A DNA stretch of 41,481 nt from Akkermansiaceae bacterium UBA1315 (GTDB lineage: Bacteria > Verrucomicrobiota > Verrucomicrobiia > Verrucomicrobiales > Akkermansiaceae). The notes below the pieces were generated by a model, which worked only from the letters and a program-made list of their open reading frames with translations, made no database searches and was not told the origin of the DNA. The position numbers and the translations under genes are program-made. The first letter of the stretch is position 1; every line of letters begins with the position of its first letter. This document shows positions 1-7,489 of this stretch, in pieces. Where the stretch lies: NCBI GenBank assembly GCA_002307065.1, contig DBTN01000031.1, positions 1 through 41,481 of the forward strand, in the 5' to 3' direction.

Positions 1-59
1 GCGTCGGCCTCTTTGAGGATCGAGACGATCTGAGTCTCGGTGAATTTGCTTTTATTCAT
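1..59 (-). CDS. IS3-family transposase OrfA, N-terminal fragment (cut by window edge)
   Basis: Reading leftward from an ATG at 59, the frame encodes MNKSKFTETQIVSILKEADA and runs off the window. This is the very typical N-terminus of the small helix-turn-helix OrfA of IS3-family insertion sequences. OrfA binds the element's terminal inverted repeats, and with OrfB (the DDE catalytic part, expected further left) makes the OrfAB transposase by frameshifting. Only about 20 residues are visible, so the IS3 subgroup and the intactness of the element cannot be judged. It points the same way as the broken comM at 164-826. Confidence 0.85.
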   Translation of the reverse strand, partial: MNKSKFTETQIVSILKEAD

Positions 60-178
60 GGTTCGGGATCGGTGTTTGCCCGTCCGAATCCTCTCATTTC
101 GATCTGCTCAGGGCGAGGGAAGTCTACACCGAAATTCGCAATATGTTTCCCTTGGTAATAATTTCACAACTTGATCAA
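1..178 (-). mobile_element. End of an IS3-family insertion sequence, inserted in comM
   Basis: The start of an IS3 orfA lies at 1-59 and ComM homology stops at about 173-178, so the element's end must lie between about 117 and 178. One candidate terminus on the minus strand is TGTAGACTTCCC at 128-117. Another is the TG at the point where ComM homology is lost, near 177. The other inverted repeat is outside the window, so the exact boundary and any target duplication cannot be set. Confidence 0.6.
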
Positions 179-826
179 ATTGTGTCCTCCGGCGGCGGCG
201 ACTTCGAGGGCGCGTTTGACGTGATGCTGGCCGCGAACTTCGTTAAAATCGACGTCGTAAGTTCGTTGCGAATTAAAAAACGCCCGGCGATCGAGATGAA
301 ACGGCGGGATGATCAGATCGCCGTGCAGAAAATCCCACGCCTGTTTCAGATTCCGAACCGGGAACACCTGAATGCCTTCGATGATTGCCGCTTCCGGTGC
401 GTTCGCCTCCGGCACGATCAGCCGGCGCCTGCCTTGGCGCTTCGCCTCGAGGGCGATGGAAAGAACGCCTTTGATCGGTCGGACCGCGCCGTCGAGCCCG
501 AGTTCACCAACGACGCAGCAATCTTCTGCGGAAAAAGGTTCCGTGCCACTCGCGGCGACCATTGCCAAAGCGATCGGCAGATCAAAGGACGGGCCTTCTT
601 TTTTTAGATCCGCCGGAGCGAGATTCACCGTCTTGATTCCGTCGTCGAGAAAAAGCGCGGAAGCGCCGATGGCGGAAATGACGCGTTGCGAAGATTCACG
701 GACCGAGGCGTCAGGAAGCCCAACAATAATGACGAGTGGCTTGTCCGCGCCGCGCGCGTTCACTTCCACCTCGACTTCCTGAGCATCAATGCCTCGGAGG
801 GCGGCAGAGAATAAGCGGGTAATCAT
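164..826 (-). pseudogene. comM: ComM/YifB Mg-chelatase-like protein, 3' truncated by an IS
   Basis: The 220-residue frame matches the N-terminal domain of the ComM/YifB family. It contains the family hallmarks VGLPDASVRES (about 35-45), NLAPADLKKEG (about 68-78), FDLPIALAMVAA and VVGELGLDGAVRPIKGVL. ComM is a hexameric helicase that promotes branch migration during natural transformation; family members are about 500 aa. Here homology ends at AAAGGHNL, exactly where the Walker A loop (GPPGxGKS/T) should follow. After four further codons a stop occurs, next to an IS3-family element. The whole AAA+ ATPase and C-terminal part are missing, so the product should be inactive. The rest of the gene may lie beyond the IS, outside the window. 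It sits about 60 bp downstream of gatA and is probably co-transcribed. Confidence 0.85.
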
Positions 827-887
827 ACGAACAGTCTCAGACTGCGCGTTTTTCCCGATGGTGGCAACTCCGTTTTTAGGAGCGGAT

Positions 888-2294
888 TTATAAAGCTTCG
901 GCGGCCTTGGCGATTTGCAGGAGTTTCGCTTCGCCTAAATGTGGGCCAAGGATTTGCAAACCGACCGGCAGGTTTTTTCCGCCATCGGAATCGACCGTTC
1001 CAACCGGGACGGAAATCGCGGGGATACCGGCGAGGTTCGCGGCGATGGTAAAAATGTCGGCGAGGTAATCTTGCAGCGGATCGTCACCCAGAGCGCCGAT
1101 TTTCCGCGCGGGCGATGGAGCGACCGGTGAAAGGATGGCGTCGACTTTTTCGAAGGCGTTTTCGAAATCGCGGCGGATGAGCGTGCGGACTTTTTGGGCC
1201 TGGCTGTAGTAGGCGTCGTAATATCCGGATGAAAGAACGTAGGTTCCCAAAATGATCCGGCGTTTCACTTCCGGGCCGAATCCTTCTTCGCGCGATTTTT
1301 TATAAAGATCGAGAATGTCCGTGGGGCTGGCAGTGCGATGGCCGTAGCGGATGCCGTCGAAACGCGAAAGGTTCGAGGACGCTTCGGCCGGGGCGATCAC
1401 GTAGTAGGTCGCTACCGCGTATTGCGTGTGCGGCAGGGAAATTTCGACCAGCTCCGCGCCCTGATCGGCGAGCGCTTGGACGGCCTTTTCGACTTTTTGG
1501 CGGACGCCGGGATCAATGCCATCGCCGAAATATTCTTTAGGCAATCCGAGCTTCAGACCTTTCACACCGTCGTTCAAACCGGTCAGATAATCCGGAACCG
1601 GTACGTCGAGCGAAGTCGAATCGCGTTCATCGTAACCGGCGATCGCTTGTAAAATCAGCGCGGCATCTTCGACGCTGTGGGTCAGCGGTCCGATCTGATC
1701 GAGCGATGAGGCGAACGCGATCAGCCCGAATCGGGAAACACGGCCGTAGGAAGGTTTCAGTCCGACGACGCCGCAGTGTGACGCCGGTTGGCGGATCGAA
1801 CCACCGGTGTCCGAGCCAAGCGCGGCGATCGCTGTGAGGTCGGCGACGGCAGCGGCGGAACCGCCGGAAGAACCGCCGGGAATGCGTTCCGGATCGTGGG
1901 GGTTTCTCGTGAGTTTCAGCGCGGAGTTTTCCGTGGCCGAACCCATCGCGAATTCGTCGAGATTCGTGCGACCAAATGGAATCGCTCCGGCGGCGCGAAG
2001 TTTTTGGATGACGGTCGCGTCGTAGGGCGACTCGTAATTTTCCGAGAGAAATTTCGAACCGGCGGTGCAGGGTTGGCCGAGGACGTTGATGTTATCTTTG
2101 ATCGCGATCGGGATTCCACCGAGTGGCAGGGAAAGATCGGCGTTGGCGGCTTCATTCAGGGCGCTTTCGAGATCGTGGGAAAGGTAGGCACCGGTTTGAC
2201 CATCGCGGGCGGAAATGTCTCCGGCGAGCTTTTTGAGAATGGCTTCGGGCGTGGTTTCACCGGAAACGAGCTGGTGGCGAAGGGTGGAGATCAT
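888..2294 (-). CDS. gatA: Asp-tRNA(Asn)/Glu-tRNA(Gln) amidotransferase subunit A
   Basis: GatA is the glutaminase/amidase subunit of the GatCAB complex, which converts mischarged Glu-tRNA(Gln) or Asp-tRNA(Asn) to the correct aminoacyl-tRNA in the cytoplasm. The amidase-signature Ser-cisSer-Lys triad is visible: Lys in PIAIKDNINV, and the Gly/Ser-rich stretch IPGGSSGGSAAAVA followed by GSDTGGSIRQPA with the catalytic serine. The length (468 aa) is normal. The frame extends five codons upstream to a TTG at 2309, but the ATG at 2294 (MISTLRHQLVSGE) fits family alignments better. It follows gatC by 24 bp, so the two are an operon. No gatB is present in the window. Confidence 0.97.
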   Translation of the reverse strand: MISTLRHQLVSGETTPEAILKKLAGDISARDGQTGAYLSHDLESALNEAANADLSLPLGGIPIAIKDNINVLGQPCTAGSKFLSENYESPYDATVIQKLRAAGAIPFGRTNLDEFAMGSATENSALKLTRNPHDPERIPGGSSGGSAAAVADLTAIAALGSDTGGSIRQPASHCGVVGLKPSYGRVSRFGLIAFASSLDQIGPLTHSVEDAALILQAIAGYDERDSTSLDVPVPDYLTGLNDGVKGLKLGLPKEYFGDGIDPGVRQKVEKAVQALADQGAELVEISLPHTQYAVATYYVIAPAEASSNLSRFDGIRYGHRTASPTDILDLYKKSREEGFGPEVKRRIILGTYVLSSGYYDAYYSQAQKVRTLIRRDFENAFEKVDAILSPVAPSPARKIGALGDDPLQDYLADIFTIAANLAGIPAISVPVGTVDSDGGKNLPVGLQILGPHLGEAKLLQIAKAAEAL

Positions 2295-2318
2295 AGAATC
2301 CAGAATCAAGAGATAGAC

Positions 2319-2612
2319 TTAAGCGTCGGCGACGACTTTTGGGACGCGGATTTGGCCTTGGGCGCGATCGGGAGCATTTTGGAGAACCGCTTCCGGCGGC
2401 AGGCTTTCGTGGGGTTCGTCATCGCGCATGCGGTCGAAAACCGGTGCCGGATAGGACGTCGGTTCGATCCCGGACACGTCGAGCTGCGAGAGGGTTTCCA
2501 CGTGTTTCAAGATCGCTTCGAGTTGCGGTTGGAACGTGTTGATTTCCTCATCGCTGAGTTCGAGGCGGGCGAGATTGGCAACGTAGCGGACGTCGATGGC
2601 GGGCTGCGACAT
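2319..2612 (-). CDS. gatC: Asp/Glu-tRNA amidotransferase subunit C
   Basis: This 97-aa protein is a full-length GatC, the small belt subunit that wraps around and stabilises the GatA-GatB interface. Family features are the N-terminal VRYVANLARLELSDEE helix, the middle ILKHVETLSQLDVSGIEPTS segment, and the C-terminal LRDD/VLQNAP region (here MRDDEPHESLPPEAVLQNAPD). It lies directly upstream of gatA, in the usual order gatC-gatA. No good Shine-Dalgarno sequence precedes the ATG. Confidence 0.97.
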   Translation of the reverse strand: MSQPAIDVRYVANLARLELSDEEINTFQPQLEAILKHVETLSQLDVSGIEPTSYPAPVFDRMRDDEPHESLPPEAVLQNAPDRAQGQIRVPKVVADA

Positions 2613-2689
2613 GGGCGGAGCGTCAGGAAAGCGGAGCGAAGTTCCAAGAGTGAAGTTCGCGGATCGGGCAGGATTTGAAGCCGGGCGGC

Positions 2690-4345
2690 TTATTGTTCTT
2701 CGAGAATTTTGATTTGTGCCGCGATTTTACCGGCCTCGGCGGTGTTTTTGTCTTTCAGATATGCCTTTTCCAAAGCTTTGAGCGTCTGAATATCATTCGG
2801 GAAAGTGACCAGCGCTTCCTTGTAGGCGGCGATCGCCTCCTGGGTTTTGTGAATTCCCATGTAGTATTCGCCGAGTTGGGCGGCCATCGGCATCAACACG
2901 GCGGGCGGATAAAGCATCGTCGCGTGTTTTTGGCGATCCGTCGCCGCGCGGAACCAGTTGAAAGCCGCACCCCGGCCCGCGACCGGTCCGGCGAGCGAAA
3001 TTTCTCCGCTCAATTCGCTGGCGATCACCTCCATGCTGCGGAATGCCCGGCTCCAGGCGGAGCGTTCCCCGGTCAGACTGGCGGTGTTTTGAACTTTCGC
3101 CATCCGGTCACCGTGGAAATTAAGAGCTGCGGCGGTCTCGCGGGCTTCCTCGTATTTCCCCTCACCCAGCAATCGGCGGGCGTCGAGAAACATCCGCAGA
3201 CCATCGATCCACCAGAACGCGAGCGATTTCGAGCTGGTCGGTCCGATGTCGACCGGTTTTGGCAAAGAAGCGAGCGCTTGCTCCAGATCGGCAGGCTGGC
3301 TGCGGCGCATCAGCAGGCGAGCAGGCAGGGTTTTCGCCTCCCACAGCAAAAACCGGGCACCGGCAGAAGTGCCGCGATCGGCGGGAAAAGGAATATCCGC
3401 CACCAATTTCGCGGCGGCGTAGGCGGTGTCAAAATCGCCTTTCGAGCACAGCGCCACCACCCGGTAGCACTCCGCATTCGCCCACTCTGGGCAATCGGCG
3501 ACCGTGACTTTATTTTCCATCATCCAACGTTCGAAAAGCGACGACGCCCGACCGAAGGCGGCGGTCGCATTCCCGTGGTTGCCGCAGCGCCATTCGTAGT
3601 GTCCGAGCAAATGGAAATACGGTGCATAACTGGGCGACATCTGGGAGAGCTTTCGCGCGGCCTCCAGAGAACCGGTCAGATCCGGCGCTTCCGCTTTGAT
3701 CAGCAACAGCGCGTTGAGCGGAAGAGGATCTTCGGGATATTTTTTGACCAATTCGGCGAGCACTTTTTCCGAACGTTCCTGGCCGGGAGTGGGTCCGCCG
3801 AGTTCGTCGTAACCGGTTCTGCCAAAAAGCGCACCGAAGACTTTGGATTGGATGTCGTTGGGAAATTTGTCCGAAACCTTGATGAACGCATTCATCGCGC
3901 CGACCGGACCCTCTTCCATATACTTGATCAGCGCATAGACATATCCCCGCTCCAATTCCGTGCCGACATTTCTGTCCACCAATTCCAACAACCGGTCGAC
4001 CAACGCGTTTCTCGCAGGAATTGCCGCCGGGTCGGGAGAAAGCAAACACATGACCAGCCCCCAGTGAGCGAGCAAGCACTCCGGATCCTCGCGCATCGCG
4101 GCAGCGAAATGACGGCTCGCCTGGAATTCCCAGCCGCCGTGAAGATGATTCAGCCCCTGAAGCACTTCCGCCTGCGCCTTATCACTCGAGGCGGTGATGG
4201 CCATCTGGATTCCGTTCGGAAATGCCACGTCCGTCGGTGCGCCGAGCGCTTGGATGGCGGGCGGGATCGCGTCTTCGAGCTTCGGCATTTCCGCCATGGC
4301 GGACCAAGTCATCGCCGCCCAGCAGGCCGTCATCCAGAATTTCAT
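2690..4345 (-). CDS. Secreted tetratricopeptide-repeat protein
   Basis: A 551-aa protein whose first about 18 residues (MKFWMTACWAAMTWSAMA) form a short signal peptide, implying periplasmic location. The rest is helical and TPR-like: residues 50-100 (LQGLNHLHGGWEFQASRHFAAAMREDPE) and the C-terminus (YYMGIHKTQEAIAAYKEALVTFPNDIQTLKALEKAYL) carry typical TPR spacing with Ala/Gly, Tyr and Pro at family positions. TPRs serve protein-protein contacts; no enzymatic motif is seen and the partner is unknown. The reading frame stays open far upstream (to 5392) because of high GC content, but everything before the ATG at 4345 is antisense to proC. It probably heads a minus-strand transcript into gatC-gatA. 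Confidence 0.85.
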   Translation of the reverse strand: MKFWMTACWAAMTWSAMAEMPKLEDAIPPAIQALGAPTDVAFPNGIQMAITASSDKAQAEVLQGLNHLHGGWEFQASRHFAAAMREDPECLLAHWGLVMCLLSPDPAAIPARNALVDRLLELVDRNVGTELERGYVYALIKYMEEGPVGAMNAFIKVSDKFPNDIQSKVFGALFGRTGYDELGGPTPGQERSEKVLAELVKKYPEDPLPLNALLLIKAEAPDLTGSLEAARKLSQMSPSYAPYFHLLGHYEWRCGNHGNATAAFGRASSLFERWMMENKVTVADCPEWANAECYRVVALCSKGDFDTAYAAAKLVADIPFPADRGTSAGARFLLWEAKTLPARLLMRRSQPADLEQALASLPKPVDIGPTSSKSLAFWWIDGLRMFLDARRLLGEGKYEEARETAAALNFHGDRMAKVQNTASLTGERSAWSRAFRSMEVIASELSGEISLAGPVAGRGAAFNWFRAATDRQKHATMLYPPAVLMPMAAQLGEYYMGIHKTQEAIAAYKEALVTFPNDIQTLKALEKAYLKDKNTAEAGKIAAQIKILEEQ

Positions 4346-4429
4346 GGCCGGAGGATGCGCCCGCCCCCGCCCTTTCTCCAAGCAAAATGACGCTGGCGCG
4401 GACCGGTCGAAGGCCCTAAGACTCCGGCC

Positions 4430-5236
4430 ATGAAGCTTGGAGTCATCGGTTGTGGAAAAATGGGTACGGCACTTGTCGAAGGAGCGATCCGCGCGGGTGC
4501 GACATCGGCGGCGGACGTGACCGGTTGCGATCCGGTTTCCGCAGCGCGCGACGCTTTTCACCGCGCCACCGGTTCCAATGCCGTGGCCGACGTCGGCGAA
4601 GTCGCCGGACCCAGCGAGGTCATTCTTCTTTGCACCAAACCCCAGGACGTCGCGGCGGCCTTGGCCGAGGCCGGAACGGCTGCGAAAGGCGCACCTAAAT
4701 TGGTGATTTCGATCGCCGCCGGCGTCACGCTCGCGAGTTTGGAAAAAGCCGCTCCTGAAAATTTCCGGATCATCCGGGCGATGCCAAACACCCCGGCTCT
4801 CGTCGGCAAAGGCGCGGCCGGTTATTGCCTCGGAAACCGCGCGAACAACGCCGATGCGGAAACGGCGCAGACCCTTCTCAGCGCAGTCGGCCTGGCGGTG
4901 AAAGTCCCGGAAAAACTGTTGGATGCAGTAACCGGTCTGTCCGGCAGCGGTCCGGCGTACATTTATCTCGTCATCGAGGCGCTGGCCGACGGCGGTGTGC
5001 GCGCCGGTTTGCCACGGGCAGATGCGATCAAACTCGCAGCGCAGACGGTTTTCGGCGCCGCCGCGATGGTATTGGAAACCGGTGAACACCCTGCCGTTCT
5101 CAAAGATATGGTCACTTCTCCTGGCGGCACCACCATCGCCGGCTTGGCGGAATTGGAAGCTCATGGATTGCGTTCGGCGCTGATCGAAGCCGTTACCGCA
5201 GCGACCCAGCGCGCGGAGGAACTGGGTCGCGCGTAA
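4430..5236 (+). CDS. proC: Pyrroline-5-carboxylate reductase
   Basis: A 268-aa enzyme that makes proline from 1-pyrroline-5-carboxylate using NAD(P)H, the last step of proline synthesis. The N-terminus has the Rossmann motif GVIGCGKMGTALVEG (residues 4-18). The middle has CTKPQDV and the family-typical IRAMPNTPALVGKGA. The C-terminal dimerisation and substrate domain shows TGLSGSGPAYIYLVIEALADGGVRAGLPR and VTSPGGTTIAGLAELE, the diagnostic ProC signature. It is divergent from the TPR gene (84 bp apart) and is the first gene of a plus-strand cluster with two outer-membrane lipoproteins. Confidence 0.97.
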   Translation: MKLGVIGCGKMGTALVEGAIRAGATSAADVTGCDPVSAARDAFHRATGSNAVADVGEVAGPSEVILLCTKPQDVAAALAEAGTAAKGAPKLVISIAAGVTLASLEKAAPENFRIIRAMPNTPALVGKGAAGYCLGNRANNADAETAQTLLSAVGLAVKVPEKLLDAVTGLSGSGPAYIYLVIEALADGGVRAGLPRADAIKLAAQTVFGAAAMVLETGEHPAVLKDMVTSPGGTTIAGLAELEAHGLRSALIEAVTAATQRAEELGRA

Positions 5237-5272
5237 TCCAGCGGATTTTGCGCTTCCCGTGAAGACCGAGAA

Positions 5273-6223
5273 ATGGATCATCGGCGCATGACCTTGAGGT
5301 TCATCTGTCCTGTGGCAATCATCGCCACCGCTTTTTTCGTGGGTTCCTGTGGCAATTCGTCCGATGTCCCCATTCTCGCTGGAAATACCCAAGCCGCCTC
5401 CGCCGAGGGCGAGTCGGTTTATTTAAAAGCGAAAGAAGCGGACGAAGCGGGAAAAACCGCCAAGGCGATCAAACTTTACGACCAAACCGCGACTCGTTAT
5501 CCCTTTGCGAAATCCGCTCCGCAGGCACGTTTCCGCCAGGCCGAGCTGCTTGAGCAAAAGGGCGAAGTGGTGAAATCCTTCAAAGCCTACCAGGAATTCC
5601 TCACCCGCTACACCGGTAGCAGCCTCTACTCGACCGCGCTGAATCGCCAGGCGAGAATGGCTCAAGCCGCTGCCGACGGCGAAGTGAAGTCCGGTTTCTT
5701 GGGCATCAAATCCAAACTGTCTCTGGAAAAAACCGTCGAGATGCTCGAACAGACGCGCGACAATGCACCGAAAACCCGGACCGCGTCGAAAGCTCAATTC
5801 ACCATCGGCGAGCTCAACTACGCGAAGAAAAAAACCAAGGAATCCATCGCCGCCTATCGCAAGCTGGTCGCCGACCAACCGGACAGCCCGGAAGCCCCGG
5901 AAGCGCTTTTCCGAGTTGGCGAAATTTTGATGAAAGAAGCCGATGCGGGTAACAAAAACCAAGCGACCCTTGATCTCGCCCGCGAAGCGTTCAACGACTA
6001 CATGATTCAGTATCCCGGCCACTCGCGCAATGCCGAGGCCCGCCGACTGGTCGCAAACCTTGGCAGCCGTGAAATCGAGCGCACCTTCGAAATCGCCGAG
6101 TTTTACGAAAAAACCGGCAAACTCGATTCGGCAAAAGTTTACTACCGCGATGTCGTCCGCCGCTCAAGCTCGGGCAAGACCCATGACGCGGCGAAAGCAA
6201 GGCTCAAGGCTTTGGGAGAATAA
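5273..6223 (+). CDS. BamD/YfiO-like outer-membrane TPR lipoprotein
   Basis: A 316-aa lipoprotein with a hydrophobic leader ending in the lipobox VGSC (cysteine about residue 26), so it should be lipidated and, with Gly-Asn after the cysteine, sent to the outer membrane. The mature part contains tandem TPRs: AKEADEAGKTAKAIKLYDQTATRYPFAKSAPQARFRQAELLEQKG is a very BamD-like opening, and the same pattern recurs near KESIAAYRKLVADQPDSPEAPEALFRVGE. BamD helps the BAM complex insert beta-barrel proteins; some relatives (YbgF/CpoB-like) act at the envelope instead. The start may be 5273 or the ATG at 5288. It lies between proC and an LptE-like gene, consistent with envelope assembly. Confidence 0.8.
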   Translation: MDHRRMTLRFICPVAIIATAFFVGSCGNSSDVPILAGNTQAASAEGESVYLKAKEADEAGKTAKAIKLYDQTATRYPFAKSAPQARFRQAELLEQKGEVVKSFKAYQEFLTRYTGSSLYSTALNRQARMAQAAADGEVKSGFLGIKSKLSLEKTVEMLEQTRDNAPKTRTASKAQFTIGELNYAKKKTKESIAAYRKLVADQPDSPEAPEALFRVGEILMKEADAGNKNQATLDLAREAFNDYMIQYPGHSRNAEARRLVANLGSREIERTFEIAEFYEKTGKLDSAKVYYRDVVRRSSSGKTHDAAKARLKALGE

Positions 6224-6246
6224 TCCGTTTTCTGATTTCGTTTCCT

Positions 6247-6753
6247 ATGAAATTCCTCGCACTGATCGCACCGGTTCTGCTGATGGTATCCTGCGCCGGC
6301 TATCAACTGGGCGGCACCAAGCCCGCCTCCCTGGCGAAGGTGAAGAAAATTTCAGTCGGAATGTTTTCCAATGGCACCCTGCATCCTCGGGCCGAAGCAC
6401 TCGCCACCTCCGCGGTCGCCAGCGCCTTCATGCTCGACGGAACCTACCAACTGACGGATTTGGATTCCGCAGACGCAGTGCTGGAGGGAAATTTGCGTAG
6501 CATCAAATACAGTTCGATCCGCGGCAGCCGTCTCGACACGCTGCTGCCGGAAGAGCTCAACAATACGGTCCGCTTGGATTGGAAACTCAAAGACGCAAAA
6601 GATCCGACCAAGATCCTCGCTTCCGGTTCATCCGAAGGAAAAAGTCAGCTTTTCGTCGATTCGAACCTTCAAACGGCCCGTAACAACGCGCTTCCCGACG
6701 CGCTCGAACGCGCGGGCGAGCAACTGGTTTCCACACTGGCGAACGGCTATTAG
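6247..6753 (+). CDS. LptE-like LPS-assembly lipoprotein
   Basis: A 168-aa lipoprotein: the signal peptide MKFLALIAPVLLMVSC ends in a lipobox with Cys16, followed by AGYQLGG, the characteristic start of LptE/RlpB-type proteins. The SADAVLEGNLRSIKYS segment and the C-terminal NALPDALERAGEQLVSTLANGY also match the family pattern. LptE is the plug of the LptD barrel that exports lipopolysaccharide to the outer leaflet. It starts 23 bp after the BamD-like gene, so the two envelope lipoproteins are likely co-transcribed. The family is poorly conserved, so the assignment is by leader and fold-pattern similarity rather than a catalytic motif. Confidence 0.75.
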   Translation: MKFLALIAPVLLMVSCAGYQLGGTKPASLAKVKKISVGMFSNGTLHPRAEALATSAVASAFMLDGTYQLTDLDSADAVLEGNLRSIKYSSIRGSRLDTLLPEELNNTVRLDWKLKDAKDPTKILASGSSEGKSQLFVDSNLQTARNNALPDALERAGEQLVSTLANGY

Positions 6754-6770
6754 CCGATTACATTAGGTCG

Positions 6771-7373
6771 ATGGAACTCGATCTTCTTCATACTCACGCC
6801 GATCGCGCCTACGCGATTCTCGCCAATCTCGTCACACCGCGGCCGATCGCTTGGGTGACCACTCTGAACGAAAATGGTTCGGTCAATGCCGCGCCGTTTT
6901 CGTTTTTTAACGTCATGGGAGCCAATCCCCCGCTGGTGGTTTTTTGCCCGGGAAATCGCGAGGACGGATCGGAAAAAGACAGCGGTCGAAATGCCCAGCG
7001 CACGGGTGAGTTCGTCGTCAATCTCGTCGATGAAGCGGCCGCCGAAGCGATGAATCAAACCGCCGCGACCTTGCCACCGGAAGCCAGCGAAACCGAACAA
7101 ACCGGTTTGGAAACGATCTCGTCCTCCAGCGTGGCGGTTCCTCGAATCGCCATCGCTCCCGCAGCGCTGGAATGCAAGGTCCACTCGATTCAGCGCATCG
7201 GCCAAAACCGTTTGGTTTTGGGAATCGTTCACCGTGCGCACGTGCGGGATGAGCTGATTGATTTCGAAACGTTGCGAATCCGGCGCGAGAATTACAAACC
7301 GGTCGGCCGCATGGCTTCGCCGGATTGGTATTGCTTTACGAATGATGCCTTCGAGATGAAGCGGCCGAAGTGA
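6771..7373 (+). CDS. Flavin reductase-like (FMN-binding split-barrel) protein
   Basis: A 200-aa member of the flavin-reductase/DIM6-NTAB family. The N-terminal YAILANLVTPRPIAWVTTLNENGSVNAAPFSFFN and the PPLVVFCPGNR segment are the usual FMN-binding split-barrel signatures, followed by RTGEFVVNLVDE. Family members bind FMN and either reduce it with NAD(P)H or use it on an unknown substrate, so the exact reaction cannot be named. It is the last gene of the proC cluster, 17 bp after the lptE-like gene, and is followed by an inverted repeat and a bidirectional terminator. Confidence 0.85.
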   Translation: MELDLLHTHADRAYAILANLVTPRPIAWVTTLNENGSVNAAPFSFFNVMGANPPLVVFCPGNREDGSEKDSGRNAQRTGEFVVNLVDEAAAEAMNQTAATLPPEASETEQTGLETISSSSVAVPRIAIAPAALECKVHSIQRIGQNRLVLGIVHRAHVRDELIDFETLRIRRENYKPVGRMASPDWYCFTNDAFEMKRPK

Positions 7374-7441
7374 TCAAGGAGTGTTGGCGTCTCGCCAACA
7401 TGGATGCTGGTTCGTGTTGGCGAAACGCCAACACTCCTTGA
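7374..7441. repeat. Nested palindromic repeat (REP-like)
   Basis: The arm TCAAGGAGTGTTGGCG (7374-7389) is exactly repeated in inverse as CGCCAACACTCCTTGA (7426-7441). Each arm also folds on itself (GTTGGCG-TCT-CGCCAAC and GTTGGCG-AAA-CGCCAAC), so the DNA could form either one long or two short hairpins. It lies between convergent genes just before the real terminator. The nested design resembles dispersed palindromic elements rather than a second terminator. No other copy was found in this window. Confidence 0.7.
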
Positions 7442-7443
7442 CG

Positions 7444-7479
7444 AAAAAAGCCGCCCGGTTTCCCGGGCGGCCTTTTTTT
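7444..7479. terminator. Bidirectional rho-independent terminator
   Basis: A perfect 9-bp GC stem (GCCGCCCGG at 7450-7458 with CCGGGCGGC at 7463-7471) is flanked by an A-run on the left and a T-run (7473-7479) on the right. It can therefore stop both the plus-strand proC cluster and the minus-strand gnd transcript, which converge here. Confidence 0.92.
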
Positions 7480-7489
7480 AAATGCGAAA

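Noticed and set aside
2675..4390. 571-codon plus-strand frame opposite the TPR gene
   Set aside because: Shadow of the TPR gene: Arg/Gly/Phe-rich composition, no motif, no signal, no start context.
4346..5392. Open minus-strand frame continuing upstream of the TPR gene (to 5392)
   Set aside because: It is antisense to proC, which has clear family motifs. The signal peptide at 4345 marks the real start; the extension is an effect of high GC content.
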